Assembly (NCBI GenBank): GCA_011525745.1 | Contig: WYBU01000053.1 | Span: 1-46,249 of the forward strand | DNA: 46,249 bases | Direction of reading: 5' to 3' | Source of the DNA: Planctomycetaceae bacterium | GTDB lineage: Bacteria > Planctomycetota > Phycisphaerae > UBA1845 > UTPLA1 | Shown here: positions 38,676 to 46,158 of the stretch, piece by piece | Layout of the letters: each line of letters begins with the position of its first letter | Position numbering within the stretch: position 1 is the first letter of the stretch | Position numbers and translations under genes: made by a program | The notes under the pieces: generated by a model | Databases searched by the model: none | Told to the model about the DNA's origin: nothing | The model's input: the letters and a program-made list of their open reading frames with translations, nothing else

Positions 38676-40754
38676 TTATGGCTGCTCGCGAATCGGCTCA
38701 TTGCCCTCCCGCAGCCACAAACCGAGCGGCCGCCCGTCCGACGCATACGGCCGCAGGTACTTTCTCACGCCCGGCAGCACCCGGTCCCACATCTCGAACA
38801 TCAGCCGCCGCCGATTCACCTCGCGGCACGCCGCATCGGCCGCGCTCATCTCCGAAAAGGCCGCCGCATCGCCGCGCGCCACCGCCAGCGTTTCGGCCGT
38901 CGCGCCCTGGGCGTCGGCAAGCTGCGCCGCCGCCGTCGCCCGCGCCGCGGACATCACGCGCACCTCGTCCGCCGCCGCGCGGTCGATCCGCGTGGCGCGG
39001 TCTTCCAGCGCGCTGGCCACGTCGCGAAACGCCTCGTGCGCCTCGGCCGGTGCATGAACGTCCAGCAGCCGGAACGACTCGATTCGCACGCCGCTTTTTG
39101 CCGTGTCGCATAATTCCTGTAACCGCCGAGCGATGGCCTGCTCCGCCGCCGGCCGCGCCGTCGTGTAAATCGTGTCGATCGTCTGGGTCGAAAGTTGCTC
39201 GCGCGCGGCCGCCTGCGCCGAAACGCGAACGAGCCGCTCCGCGTCGCGCACGCCGTAGAGAAACGCCCGCAGCGATTCCGGCCGCACGCTCCAGTGAACC
39301 GCGTACGCCACCGACGCCACGTTCTCGTCCCCCAGCCACATCCAGCCGGTTCGCTCGTCCGCCGCAACCGCGCCATCGCTCACCGGCGGCAGGCGGCCCA
39401 GCAACGTCTGACGCACCCGCCCCGTCGCCAGACGATCCAGACGCCCGATCGGATACGGCCCGACCCAGTGCAGCCCCGGACCGGCCGCATCGTTGACGAC
39501 GCGACCGAAGCGACGAATCACGCCCGTTTCGTCCGGCCCGACGCCGCGGAAGCCCGACAGCACATACGCGCCCGCCACCACTACGAGACCCAGCGCCGTC
39601 CCCGCGCGCGGCGACAGTCGGAACGGCAACACCGCGTTGCAGGCCGCCAGTACCCGCCCGCCGAATCCCTTCCGCCGGAAGCTGAACGCACACAGCACCA
39701 GAAACGCGATTGCCGCCGCCTGCTTGAGCCAGATCGGAACGAATGTTTCGTCCACCGCCGTCGGACTGATGCGTGCCACGACCTCGAAATGCGCCGACAG
39801 CCCGTGCACCGCGGCGCCCATCGCCAGCGTCATGACGACAATGCAGGTCAGATACACGATCACCGTGCGCCGGCCCAGCTCGCGCGTCAGGATGACGATT
39901 GAGCCGAAATAGGTCGCCGGACCGGCCAGCAGGAACACCAGCGCCGCGCCGGGACTGATGCCCTTGGCGACGAACGCCGCGGCGATCGGCGTCGATGCTT
40001 CGGCGCACACGTACAGCGGAACCGCGATCACCAGCAGAATCGCCATCGCGATCCACGGATTGCCCAGCACCGTCGAAAGCACTTCGTAGGGCAGCAGTAC
40101 GTCGATCAGCCCGGCGGACAATACGGCCATCAGCACCCACACGGCCACGTCGTCGAAGATGTCGACAAAGGCGTGTCGAAAGCCGTCGGCGAACGTCGGC
40201 CGCGCTTCGGCGGACGGCGCGAGCGGCAGCGCCGTCGCATCTGGGCCGTCCGTCGCATGATCGTGATCGCATGCACATGATTCGTCCGAAGCATCTGTCG
40301 CCCCGGTTGCCCCGGGCGCTGCCGGCTCGCGCGACTCCGGCCAGCGCTGCGAGACGAAGTTCTCAACCGTGCCCGCGACCATCGCCGTCAGAAATGCCGC
40401 CACCGGCCGGGCAATCGCCATGAACGGGCCGAGAAGTCCGTATGTCAGCAGGATCGAGGTGACGCCGGTTTCGGGCGTCGAAATGAGAAACGCCAGCGTG
40501 GCGCCCTTGCTGGCGCCGCGGCGGCGCATCGCCAGCGCGGCCGGCAGCACCGAGCAGGAGCACAACGGCAACGGCACGCCGACGACGGTGGCCGCCACGA
40601 GCGAACGTGTGCCGAAGCCGCGCAGCGATTCGACCAGTCGCCCGCGGGCCAGCACGACGTGCATCACGCCCGCGATGCTGAAACCCAGCAGGACGAAGAC
40701 GGCCGATTCCTGTAGGACGCCCCACGCGGACTCGAGTACGGATATCAGCCACAT
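38676..40754 (-). CDS. Fusion of a metal-efflux permease (SO_0444/ArsP type) and an HflK-like SPFH domain
   Basis: The 692-residue protein combines two units. Residues 1-375 form a permease with about ten helices of the SO_0444/ArsP_1 (DUF318) group. The hallmark PLPLCSCSVLPAALAMRRRG has CSCS at 65-68, the second half carries CAEASTPIAAAF (250-261), and a Cys/His linker SCACDHDHATDG (159-170) looks metal-binding. Residues about 385-692 hold a further helix and an SPFH domain starting VGPDETGVIRRFGRVV and GPGLHWVGPYPIGRLDR, with a C-terminal coiled coil. Efflux of copper, zinc or arsenic species is known for the permease family. It heads the operon with HflC and HflK, suggesting that metal export is tied to membrane quality control. 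A GGAG ribosome-binding site lies before ATG 40754. Confidence 0.87.
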   Translation of the reverse strand: MWLISVLESAWGVLQESAVFVLLGFSIAGVMHVVLARGRLVESLRGFGTRSLVAATVVGVPLPLCSCSVLPAALAMRRRGASKGATLAFLISTPETGVTSILLTYGLLGPFMAIARPVAAFLTAMVAGTVENFVSQRWPESREPAAPGATGATDASDESCACDHDHATDGPDATALPLAPSAEARPTFADGFRHAFVDIFDDVAVWVLMAVLSAGLIDVLLPYEVLSTVLGNPWIAMAILLVIAVPLYVCAEASTPIAAAFVAKGISPGAALVFLLAGPATYFGSIVILTRELGRRTVIVYLTCIVVMTLAMGAAVHGLSAHFEVVARISPTAVDETFVPIWLKQAAAIAFLVLCAFSFRRKGFGGRVLAACNAVLPFRLSPRAGTALGLVVVAGAYVLSGFRGVGPDETGVIRRFGRVVNDAAGPGLHWVGPYPIGRLDRLATGRVRQTLLGRLPPVSDGAVAADERTGWMWLGDENVASVAYAVHWSVRPESLRAFLYGVRDAERLVRVSAQAAAREQLSTQTIDTIYTTARPAAEQAIARRLQELCDTAKSGVRIESFRLLDVHAPAEAHEAFRDVASALEDRATRIDRAAADEVRVMSAARATAAAQLADAQGATAETLAVARGDAAAFSEMSAADAACREVNRRRLMFEMWDRVLPGVRKYLRPYASDGRPLGLWLREGNEPIREQP

Positions 40755-40844
40755 CGCCGGGTGTCTCCGGGCCTTGGGAATCGACCCGGTATTCTACGCG
40801 CCCCGCGCCCCCGCTGCGCTGCCAATTCGCACCGCGACCGCCGG

Positions 40845-41100
40845 GAGCAGGGTCCACCGTGCGGACCGAGTAGCCGCCAACCATCAGCCTTCTGCAAACA
40901 GCTTTCAGACCACAGCCGTCATTCCCCCGCAGGCGGGAATCACGGATTCTCCGCGCTCTCTGCGTCTCTGTGGGAGCGTGCCAATCTCGACTTTCGGGTT
41001 TCGACTTTCCGCTCCGTCGCTTCGTCGCGTCGGTTCGCGCTGGACGACAGGCCTTTTGGGTTGTGGGCGCGGCTTGCGCTGTGCCTTCGTGCTTTTTTCG
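40845..41100 (+). repeat. Composite intergenic repeat, long copy
   Basis: Order as at 14003-14160: GGTCCACCGTGCGGACC palindrome, CAGCTTTCAGACCACAGCCG, the perfect ATTCCC-CCGCAGGC-GGGAAT core (40921-40940), TCTCCGCGCTCTCTGCG, GGGAGCGTGCC, TTTCGAC heptamers, then CGTCGCTTCGTCGCG and CTTCGTGCTTTTTTC. It fills the gap between two divergently read regions. Confidence 0.88.
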
Positions 41101-41104
41101 GCTT

Positions 41105-41593
41105 TCACCTCATCGCCAACGGAATGAGCACCGCCGCCGTCGCGGCCAGAATCGCCAACACGCTCAGCACCGCGCCGGCGATGGCGCGGCGTCGACGGCG
41201 CGCGGCGTACCACGCGCGCCAGGCCGCTTCGATCGCCAGCAGCGTGCGCGAGTCGATGGCGCCATCGCCGACAAGCGGCCCCGAGTTGCCCAAAGGCTTG
41301 TCGAGCAGCTCGATCCGCACGCTGCGCGCGGCCCACTCGTGCAGCCGCAGCCGATCGTCGAACACGCCCTCCATCATCGTGTCGACATCGGTGAACAACA
41401 CCGCTGACACGTCGCCCGAAGTGACGGCCTCCTGCAACTCGTCAAAGTCGGTCGTCGCATACCAGCGCGCCGTATCGGCGCCGTCGCCATGCCGCGACAA
41501 CTCCGCCCGCAGCCGATCCGCGTCGCCGCCGACCGCCCGCCCGGCGATGGCCCAGCGTGGCGCCGCGCTCACGTGCTCGTTTGCATGCGCCAA
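41105..41593 (-). CDS. Hypothetical protein with C-terminal membrane anchor
   Basis: This is a protein of 162 residues from TTG 41593 (GGGAG 7 nt upstream), or 189 residues from ATG 41674. The soluble part contains DFDELQEAVTSGDVSAVLF and FDDRLRLHEWAARSVRIELLD, which read like a Rossmann-type alpha/beta domain. A basic RRRRR stretch then leads into a C-terminal hydrophobic helix (tail anchor). I do not recognise the family; a diverged resolvase/recombinase-like NTPase fold is possible. The longer N-terminus would be the translation of a repeat (TGCKPCHA) and would begin exactly at the edge of a MITE-like element, so the shorter start is preferred. Confidence 0.5.
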   Translation of the reverse strand: MAHANEHVSAAPRWAIAGRAVGGDADRLRAELSRHGDGADTARWYATTDFDELQEAVTSGDVSAVLFTDVDTMMEGVFDDRLRLHEWAARSVRIELLDKPLGNSGPLVGDGAIDSRTLLAIEAAWRAWYAARRRRRAIAGAVLSVLAILAATAAVLIPLAMR

Positions 41594-41673
41594 ACGTTTC
41601 TCCCATCCAATAACCGCGTGGCAGGGCTTGCAGCCCGTGTATGTCCCAACCGCCAGCGCCGGCGCATCGTTCA

Positions 41674-41846
41674 TCAGAGCCGCGCAGCGTCAGCAAGCGG
41701 GATCCGCACGCCGCGCGCTGAACCAAACTGTCGTCCAGCTCACGTGCCCAATGCATGGCGACGCGCCCCACGCCGACTGCGCAAGCAACACGTCTCACCG
41801 CATTCCGAACGGCCCCATCCCGCTCGCTCACGCTTCGCGGCTCTGA
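41674..41846. mobile_element. MITE-like element, 173 bp
   Basis: The left end (41674-41705, CAGAGCCGCGCAGCGTCAGC) and the right end (41817-41846, CGCTCGCTCACGCTTCGCGG) are inverted complements of about 30 bp. The interior is diverged from the copies at 15331-15674 and 16576-16750 but of equal length. It is non-coding. Confidence 0.72.
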
Positions 41847-41957
41847 AATACCCCGCCGCTTGCGCGGCGGGTTCTGATCGCGTGGCACGGGCTTGCAGCC
41901 CGTGCGAATCTGAATACCCCGGCGCTTGCGCCTGGGGCTCCGATCATTCGGCGCCGC
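41847..41957 (+). repeat. REP-like hairpins between the MITE and the CPBP gene
   Basis: CCCGCCGCTTGCGCGGCGGG (41852-41871) is a perfect palindrome. GTGGCACGGGCTTGCAGCCC and on to GTG (41882-41904) is the GTGG-foot hairpin in plus orientation, and CCCCGGCGCTTGCGCCTGGG follows at about 41916-41935. No gene is present. Confidence 0.78.
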
Positions 41958-42749
41958 CTACGGACCGCCGTAATAACACCACGCCACGCCCGACAGCAGC
42001 CCCAGCGCGCTCACGCCCACCACGCCCGCAAACGGAAAAATGCTCGCGCCGCTGACCCACGCCGGCCCCTCGTACACCACGAACGGCCGCGCCGCCATGA
42101 TCGCGAAAATCCCGCCGGCGTGAATGCCGATCGGCAGCCACAGCGACCCGCTCCACACGTACGCCAGGCACAGGCACAGGCCCAGCGCCACGTGCCCCGC
42201 GAACGTCCATCGCCGCTTGACCGCGCGGACGTAATGCGCCGCCGCGAACGCCGCCGAGCCGATCGCCACCGCCGCCGCAACCGGCAGCGATGCGAGCAGA
42301 TCGCGCAGCAGCACGCCGCGAAACAGCGCCTCCTCGACGAACGCGCCGAACAGCGCCGAGACCGGCGTCATCGCCACGCGCCGCGCCAATTTCGATGCTC
42401 GATGTCGGATTTCAAACCGCACGCACCCCGCCGCGTTCCACGACACGTACAGCACCGCCAGATACATCGCCGACAGACAGAATCCGTGCGCCGCCGACCA
42501 CGCCGAACCGTCGCGCGGCAGCAACGCGGCGTACCAGGCGATCGGCGAAGCGCCGCGGATCAGCGGAAACCCCACGATCACGCCCAGCAGCGCCGCCTGC
42601 GTCACGACGCGCCCGCCGGTGCGAACGAACTCCGGCGCGCCGTCGGCGCTGATCCGCCAGCGCGGCGGCATCCCCGCCGCGCGCAGCAGAACCGACTGCC
42701 CCAGCCACATCAGCGGCACAATCGCCAGCATCAACCCCAGCGCCAACAC
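41958..42749 (-). CDS. CPBP-family intramembrane metalloprotease (Abi-like)
   Basis: The 263-residue membrane protein has about seven hydrophobic helices and the CPBP motifs VEEALFRGVLL (EExxxR), FAAAHYV and LPIGIHAGG (H). These form the metal site of the Rce1/CPBP family, which includes prenyl-protein and bacteriocin-immunity proteases. The substrate is unknown. The frame extends up to 42797, but the additional residues (VRTADPTG) are a translated composite-repeat palindrome. GTG 42749 is preferred because TATCAT ends 8 nt before it; ATG 42731 is the other candidate. Confidence 0.78.
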   Translation of the reverse strand: MLALGLMLAIVPLMWLGQSVLLRAAGMPPRWRISADGAPEFVRTGGRVVTQAALLGVIVGFPLIRGASPIAWYAALLPRDGSAWSAAHGFCLSAMYLAVLYVSWNAAGCVRFEIRHRASKLARRVAMTPVSALFGAFVEEALFRGVLLRDLLASLPVAAAVAIGSAAFAAAHYVRAVKRRWTFAGHVALGLCLCLAYVWSGSLWLPIGIHAGGIFAIMAARPFVVYEGPAWVSGASIFPFAGVVGVSALGLLSGVAWCYYGGP

Positions 42750-42757
42750 GGAAAACG

Positions 42758-42763
42758 ATGATA
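42758..42763 (-). promoter_or_regulatory. -10-like hexamer TATCAT before the CPBP gene
   Basis: On the minus strand TATCAT is followed by eight bases and GTG 42749. It coincides with the end of a composite repeat, so the repeat may have been placed right up to the promoter. Confidence 0.4.
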
Positions 42764-42982
42764 ACCGCAAGCCCGTAGGGTCCGCTGTGCGTACCACAAG
42801 CCGTCAGCCATCTGGCGCCGGCATTCAGCTTTCAGCTTGCGTCGCGACGCCGTCCTTCCCGCCCGGCCGGCAATCCGGTCCTCCGCGCCCTCCGCGCCTC
42901 CGCGTGAGCCATCTCATTTCGATCTTCGATGTTCGACTTTCGACTCTCGACTCTCGACTTTCTGCTTTCGACTTTCCGCCGC
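42764..42982 (+). repeat. Composite intergenic repeat, diverged copy
   Basis: Order: GGTCCGCTGTGCGTACC, CAGCCATCTGG, CAGCTTTCAGCTT, a decayed core CTTCCCGCCCGGCCGGCAAT, CCTCCGCGCCCTCCGCGCC, GCGTGAGCC and six or more TTTCGAC/TCTCGAC heptamers up to the rph promoter. Confidence 0.82.
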
Positions 42983-42988
42983 TATCAT
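42983..42988 (+). promoter_or_regulatory. -10-like hexamer TATCAT, 6 nt before rph
   Basis: TATCAT is followed by GCCTGC and ATG 42995 without a Shine-Dalgarno sequence. The heptamer repeat ends directly upstream and may supply the upstream promoter sequence. Confidence 0.5.
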
Positions 42989-42994
42989 GCCTGC

Positions 42995-43714
42995 ATGTCC
43001 CTTCGCCCCGACGGCCGTCGACCCGACCAGTTACGCCCGGTGACGTTGACGCGCGGCTTCACCGACGTCGCGCCCGGATCGGTGCTCGTCGCCGCAGGCC
43101 GCACGCGCGTGCTGTGCACCGCCTGCTTCGAACCCGCCGTCCCCGAGTGGCTCGAAGGCAAGGGACTCGGCTGGCTCACCGCCGAGTACGACATGCTGCC
43201 GGCCAGCACCGGCCAGCGCCGCCCGCGCAATCGCGGCGGCAAGATCGACGGCCGCACGCAGGAGATTCAGCGGCTCATCGGCCGCTGCCTGCGCAGCGTG
43301 GTCGACCGCGGCCGCATGGGCGAGAACACGATCTGGCTCGACTGCGACGTGATCCAGGCCGACGGCGGCACGCGCACCGCCGCGGTCACCGGCGCGTACG
43401 TGGCCCTGAAGGACGCCGTCGCCTGGGCGCTGAGTCGCGAACTGCTGCGCGGTGATCCGGTCACCGGGGCCATCGCCGCCGTCAGCGTCGGCAAGGTCGG
43501 CGGTCGGATCGTGCTCGATCTCGACTACGCCGAGGACTCGACGGCCGAAGTGGATTTCAACGTCGCCATGACCGCCGCCGGCCGCTTCGTCGAAGTGCAG
43601 GGTTCCGCCGAAAACGGCACGTTCGACTTCGACGAGATGCAGCAGATGGTCCACGCTGCCCGGCGCGGCATCGACCAGTTGCTGCGCATCCAGCAGGCGG
43701 CGATGGGAGGATGA
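42995..43714 (+). CDS. rph: Ribonuclease PH
   Basis: This 239-residue phosphorolytic exoribonuclease trims tRNA 3' ends. Family motifs are RPDGRRPDQLRPVTL at the N-terminus, GKGLGWLTAEYDMLPAST, RGGKIDGRTQEIQRLIGR, the phosphate-site TIWLDCDVIQADGGTRTAAVTGAY, VGKVGGRIVLDLDYAEDS and VEVQGSAENGTFD. Length and order fit RNase PH without the extra C-terminal pyrophosphatase domain. ATG 42995 is set by the N-terminal motif and the -10-like hexamer 6 nt upstream; the frame runs further upstream only through the heptamer repeats. Confidence 0.95.
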   Translation: MSLRPDGRRPDQLRPVTLTRGFTDVAPGSVLVAAGRTRVLCTACFEPAVPEWLEGKGLGWLTAEYDMLPASTGQRRPRNRGGKIDGRTQEIQRLIGRCLRSVVDRGRMGENTIWLDCDVIQADGGTRTAAVTGAYVALKDAVAWALSRELLRGDPVTGAIAAVSVGKVGGRIVLDLDYAEDSTAEVDFNVAMTAAGRFVEVQGSAENGTFDFDEMQQMVHAARRGIDQLLRIQQAAMGG

Positions 43715-43966
43715 AGAATTCGCAGCCGGTCGTTCAATCCGAGGCGCAGGCGCAAGCGCCGGGGCAGGGTGACCCACCGCGAAGCGGCGCTTCTGATCCG
43801 AGCCTCAAGCGCAAGCGCCGGGGTCACCCTCACCTCGTGGAATAACCGCCGCGACGGCGCTTGCGGCTCCGATCACATCGGTTGGCCAACCGCGAAGCGG
43901 TGGCATCACCATGATGTGACCGGCATGCACCAGTAGCCGGTCCATTGGCCATTCAACCAAGGCGAA
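43715..43966. repeat. GCAAGCGCCGGGG-type intergenic words
   Basis: GAGGCGCAGGCGCAAGCGCC (43740-43759), GAGCCTCAAGCGCAAGCGCC (43800-43819) and the inverted CGACGGCGCTTGCGGCTCCG (43852-43871) alternate with GGGGTCACC/GGGTGACCC. The frames that cross it are repeat by-products. Confidence 0.65.
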
Positions 43967-44297
43967 CAGTTGCAGTCGATCATTTCGTTCCTCGCGACGA
44001 CGACCCGCCGCTCCCTTCTCGCTACCGCCTTGGTCGCGTTCAGGGTCGCGGTTCGGTTCAAGCCTTTCAAACGCTTTCTAACCGCACAAGACACGGGCTT
44101 AGCCTCTGATGGGTCGGCTTCAGCCGACCCGTGTTTGCCACCAGCTTTAGCTGGTGGGACGTTGGCCGCGATTCATCAATTGTCTCTTCCTGTCCATCTG
44201 CCGGCTTCAGCCGGGCTTGGCTCTCGGTCCTCCGGCAAATAGCACGCATCGAGTCTCGCGGGTTCCGGCAGCAAGACCGGCTGAAGCCGGCTGAGGG
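43967..44297. repeat. 331-bp duplicated segment, copy 1
   Basis: This segment is repeated collinearly and without indels at 44435-44765 (offset 468). It contains four palindromes: GGTCGGCTTCAGCCGACC, CCACCAGCTTTAGCTGGTGG, GCCGGCTTCAGCCGGGC and CCGGCTGAAGCCGGCTGAG. The frames in it are similar between copies on both strands, as expected of a recent duplication, and none is a recognisable protein. Confidence 0.9.
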
Positions 44298-44434
44298 AAG
44301 AAGGGAAAACAAACTGATTAAGGTCGCCCGTCCACCACCGGTTGAAACCGGCGGCAAACACCGGCCGGCTGAAGACCGGCCAGAGGGCAAGCCGCCTACT
44401 CAGAATGTGTTTGAGAAGCCCGACTCGAGGAGAG
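44298..44434. repeat. Linker of the 468-bp repeat unit
   Basis: This 137-bp stretch completes the first 468-bp unit. It contains ACCGGTTGAAACCGG and CCGGCCGGCTGAAGACCGGC, palindromes like those in the flanking copies. The second unit lacks this part. Confidence 0.7.
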
Positions 44435-44765
44435 CAGTTGCAGTCGAACATGTCGTTCCTCGCGACGACGACCCGCCGCTCCCATCTCGCTACCGCCTTG
44501 GTCGCGTTCAGGGTCGCGGTTCGGTTCAAGCCTTTCAAACGCGTTCTAACCGCAAGAGACACAGGCTCAGCCTCTGATGGGTCGGCTTCAGCCGACCCGT
44601 GTTTGCCACCAGCTTTAGCTGGTGGGACGCTGGCCGCAGTACATCAACTACCTCTTCCTTCCCTTCAGCCGGCTTCAGCCGGGCTTGGCTCTCGGTCCTC
44701 CGGCAAATAGCACGTATCGAGTCTCACATGCTCCGGCAGCAAGTCCGGCTGAAGCCGGCTGAGGG
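44435..44765. repeat. 331-bp duplicated segment, copy 2
   Basis: This copy is about nine-tenths identical by eye to 43967-44297, with substitutions scattered evenly and the four palindromes conserved. It is followed by unrelated DNA up to the EamA stop codon. Confidence 0.9.
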
Positions 44766-44831
44766 GAAATGGGACGATGAACCAATCAAAGCGGGCCGTC
44801 CAGGTCAATAGGGAACGGACCCGAGTTCCGC

Positions 44832-45791
44832 TCACGCCTCCCAGAACAACAGCCCGCATCCGGCGACGGCCGCCAGCGCGCCCAGCGCGGCGCGCGGCGT
44901 GATGTGCTCGCGGTGGATCAGATGCGCGAGCGGCAAGATGAACACCGGCGTCAGCGAGCACAGCGTCTGCGCCACGCCGATCGGCGCGCGGTCGCCGGCC
45001 ACCAGCGACATCCACACGCCCAGGTACGGCCCGACGACGCAGCCGCACGCCGCGAATGCCCAGCCCGCCGCCGGCGATCCCGTCCGCGTCACGATCACGC
45101 CGGCCGCGCGGCGCTTGCGCTCGCGCAGGCCGTGTATCAGCAGCACCGGCAACATGCCGACGGCCGCGAACGACATGCGCACCAGCGTCGCAGTCTGCGG
45201 CGGCAGATGCCGCTCGACCGGCAGCCAGCCGTGCCCCATGCCCTGCTTGCTCAACAGCAGGCCGCCGGCCTGACAGGCCGCGCCGATCAGCGCCAGAATC
45301 ACGCCGCGCGTCTGCCGCGCGCCGGTTTCGCGCGGTCCGGCGCTGGCGGGTCGCTCGAGAATGACCCACGCCACGCCCGCGATCGTCAGCGCCACGCCCA
45401 TCCACGCCGCGACGCTGAGCGTCTCGCCCAGCGCCATCCAGCCGAACAGCGCGGCCATCAGCGGCGCGGTCGTCATCAGCAGCGTCGATCGCCGCGGGCC
45501 GATGTCCAGAAACGCCGTGAACAAGGCCTGATCGCCCAGGCTCAGCCCGATGACGCCCGAGGCGGCCAGGTAGGCGATCTGCCCCGGCTCGGCCGCCGGC
45601 AGCCAGCGGTCGGCCAGCAGCCGAAACGTCACGCCATGCAGCACGACGGCCAGCGCGATGCGCGCGGCGTTGACCAGCACCGGGCTGATGCGGCGCCCGG
45701 CGGCGGTGAAGAACAGCGACGTGCCGGTCCACAGGACCGACGTGGCCAGTCCGGCGGCGTAGCCGAGGTGGACGGGAGAGAATGACAACAT
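44832..45791 (-). CDS. EamA/DMT-family transporter
   Basis: The 319-residue membrane protein has ten predicted helices in two EamA repeats. The first includes LGYAAGLATSVLWTGTSLFF and ALFGWMALGETLSVAAWMGV, the second GVILALIGAACQAGGLLLS and LIHREHITPRAALGALAAVAG. The paired E-x-(L/I) positions near the end of each repeat (GETLS, REHIT) are typical of drug/metabolite exporters; the substrate is unknown. TACATT ends 8 nt before ATG 45791. It is a single-gene unit between two repeat regions. Confidence 0.85.
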   Translation of the reverse strand: MLSFSPVHLGYAAGLATSVLWTGTSLFFTAAGRRISPVLVNAARIALAVVLHGVTFRLLADRWLPAAEPGQIAYLAASGVIGLSLGDQALFTAFLDIGPRRSTLLMTTAPLMAALFGWMALGETLSVAAWMGVALTIAGVAWVILERPASAGPRETGARQTRGVILALIGAACQAGGLLLSKQGMGHGWLPVERHLPPQTATLVRMSFAAVGMLPVLLIHGLRERKRRAAGVIVTRTGSPAAGWAFAACGCVVGPYLGVWMSLVAGDRAPIGVAQTLCSLTPVFILPLAHLIHREHITPRAALGALAAVAGCGLLFWEA

Positions 45792-45799
45792 GACCGAGG

Positions 45800-45805
45800 A
45801 ATGTA
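45800..45805 (-). promoter_or_regulatory. -10-like hexamer TACATT before the EamA gene
   Basis: On the minus strand TACATT is followed by eight bases (CCTCGGTC) and ATG 45791, with no Shine-Dalgarno sequence. This is the short-leader arrangement. Confidence 0.45.
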
Positions 45806-46043
45806 CTCGTGATGGGATTGCCGGCTCCAGTCAGCGACTGCGAAGTGAATTCGTCGCTCGGTGTTGATACGTGAAACACCTGGCGTAGCGGTGCGCAACC
45901 TGAATCTTCGGGTTGTCATCATCGGGTTGGTTCGCACTGGCGGGACGCCGATGCTCCGCGACCCGCAAAGGCAGATGTCTCAGCGCAGCGGGACTTCGCC
46001 GGAAACCAGCCACGCGCATTGGCGTCGAGCATCCGCACTCCCA
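45806..46043. other. Intergenic flank of the three-palindrome module
   Basis: No gene is recognised. An ORF crosses this stretch on the minus strand but mostly translates the palindromes. Short repeats such as CGGGTTGTCATCATCGGGTT (45910-45929) are visible. Confidence 0.4.
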
Positions 46044-46149
46044 AAACGCCAACGGCGTTTCGCCCTTCAGCCCAGGGTTGGAGCGGCGTGAGACGCCGCG
46101 ACAACCCTGGGGCAGCGCACGGAATCTATCCCCGACCCCAACGGGGTCG
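46044..46149. repeat. Three-palindrome module, copy 2, beside the Y1 transposase
   Basis: AAACGCCAACGGCGTTT (46044-46060) is followed by a 41-nt palindrome with arms CCCAGGGTTG and CAACCCTGGG (46071-46111), and CGACCCCAACGGGGTCG (46133-46149). Order and spacing match 30307-30412. It ends 9 bp from the transposase stop codon. Confidence 0.87.
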
Positions 46150-46158
46150 CGCAGGGCC

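Noticed and set aside
43970..44710. Pairs of similar small ORFs in the 468-bp repeat
   Set aside because: Both strands give similar proteins in the two copies, as expected from duplication alone; no motif or ribosome-binding site supports translation.
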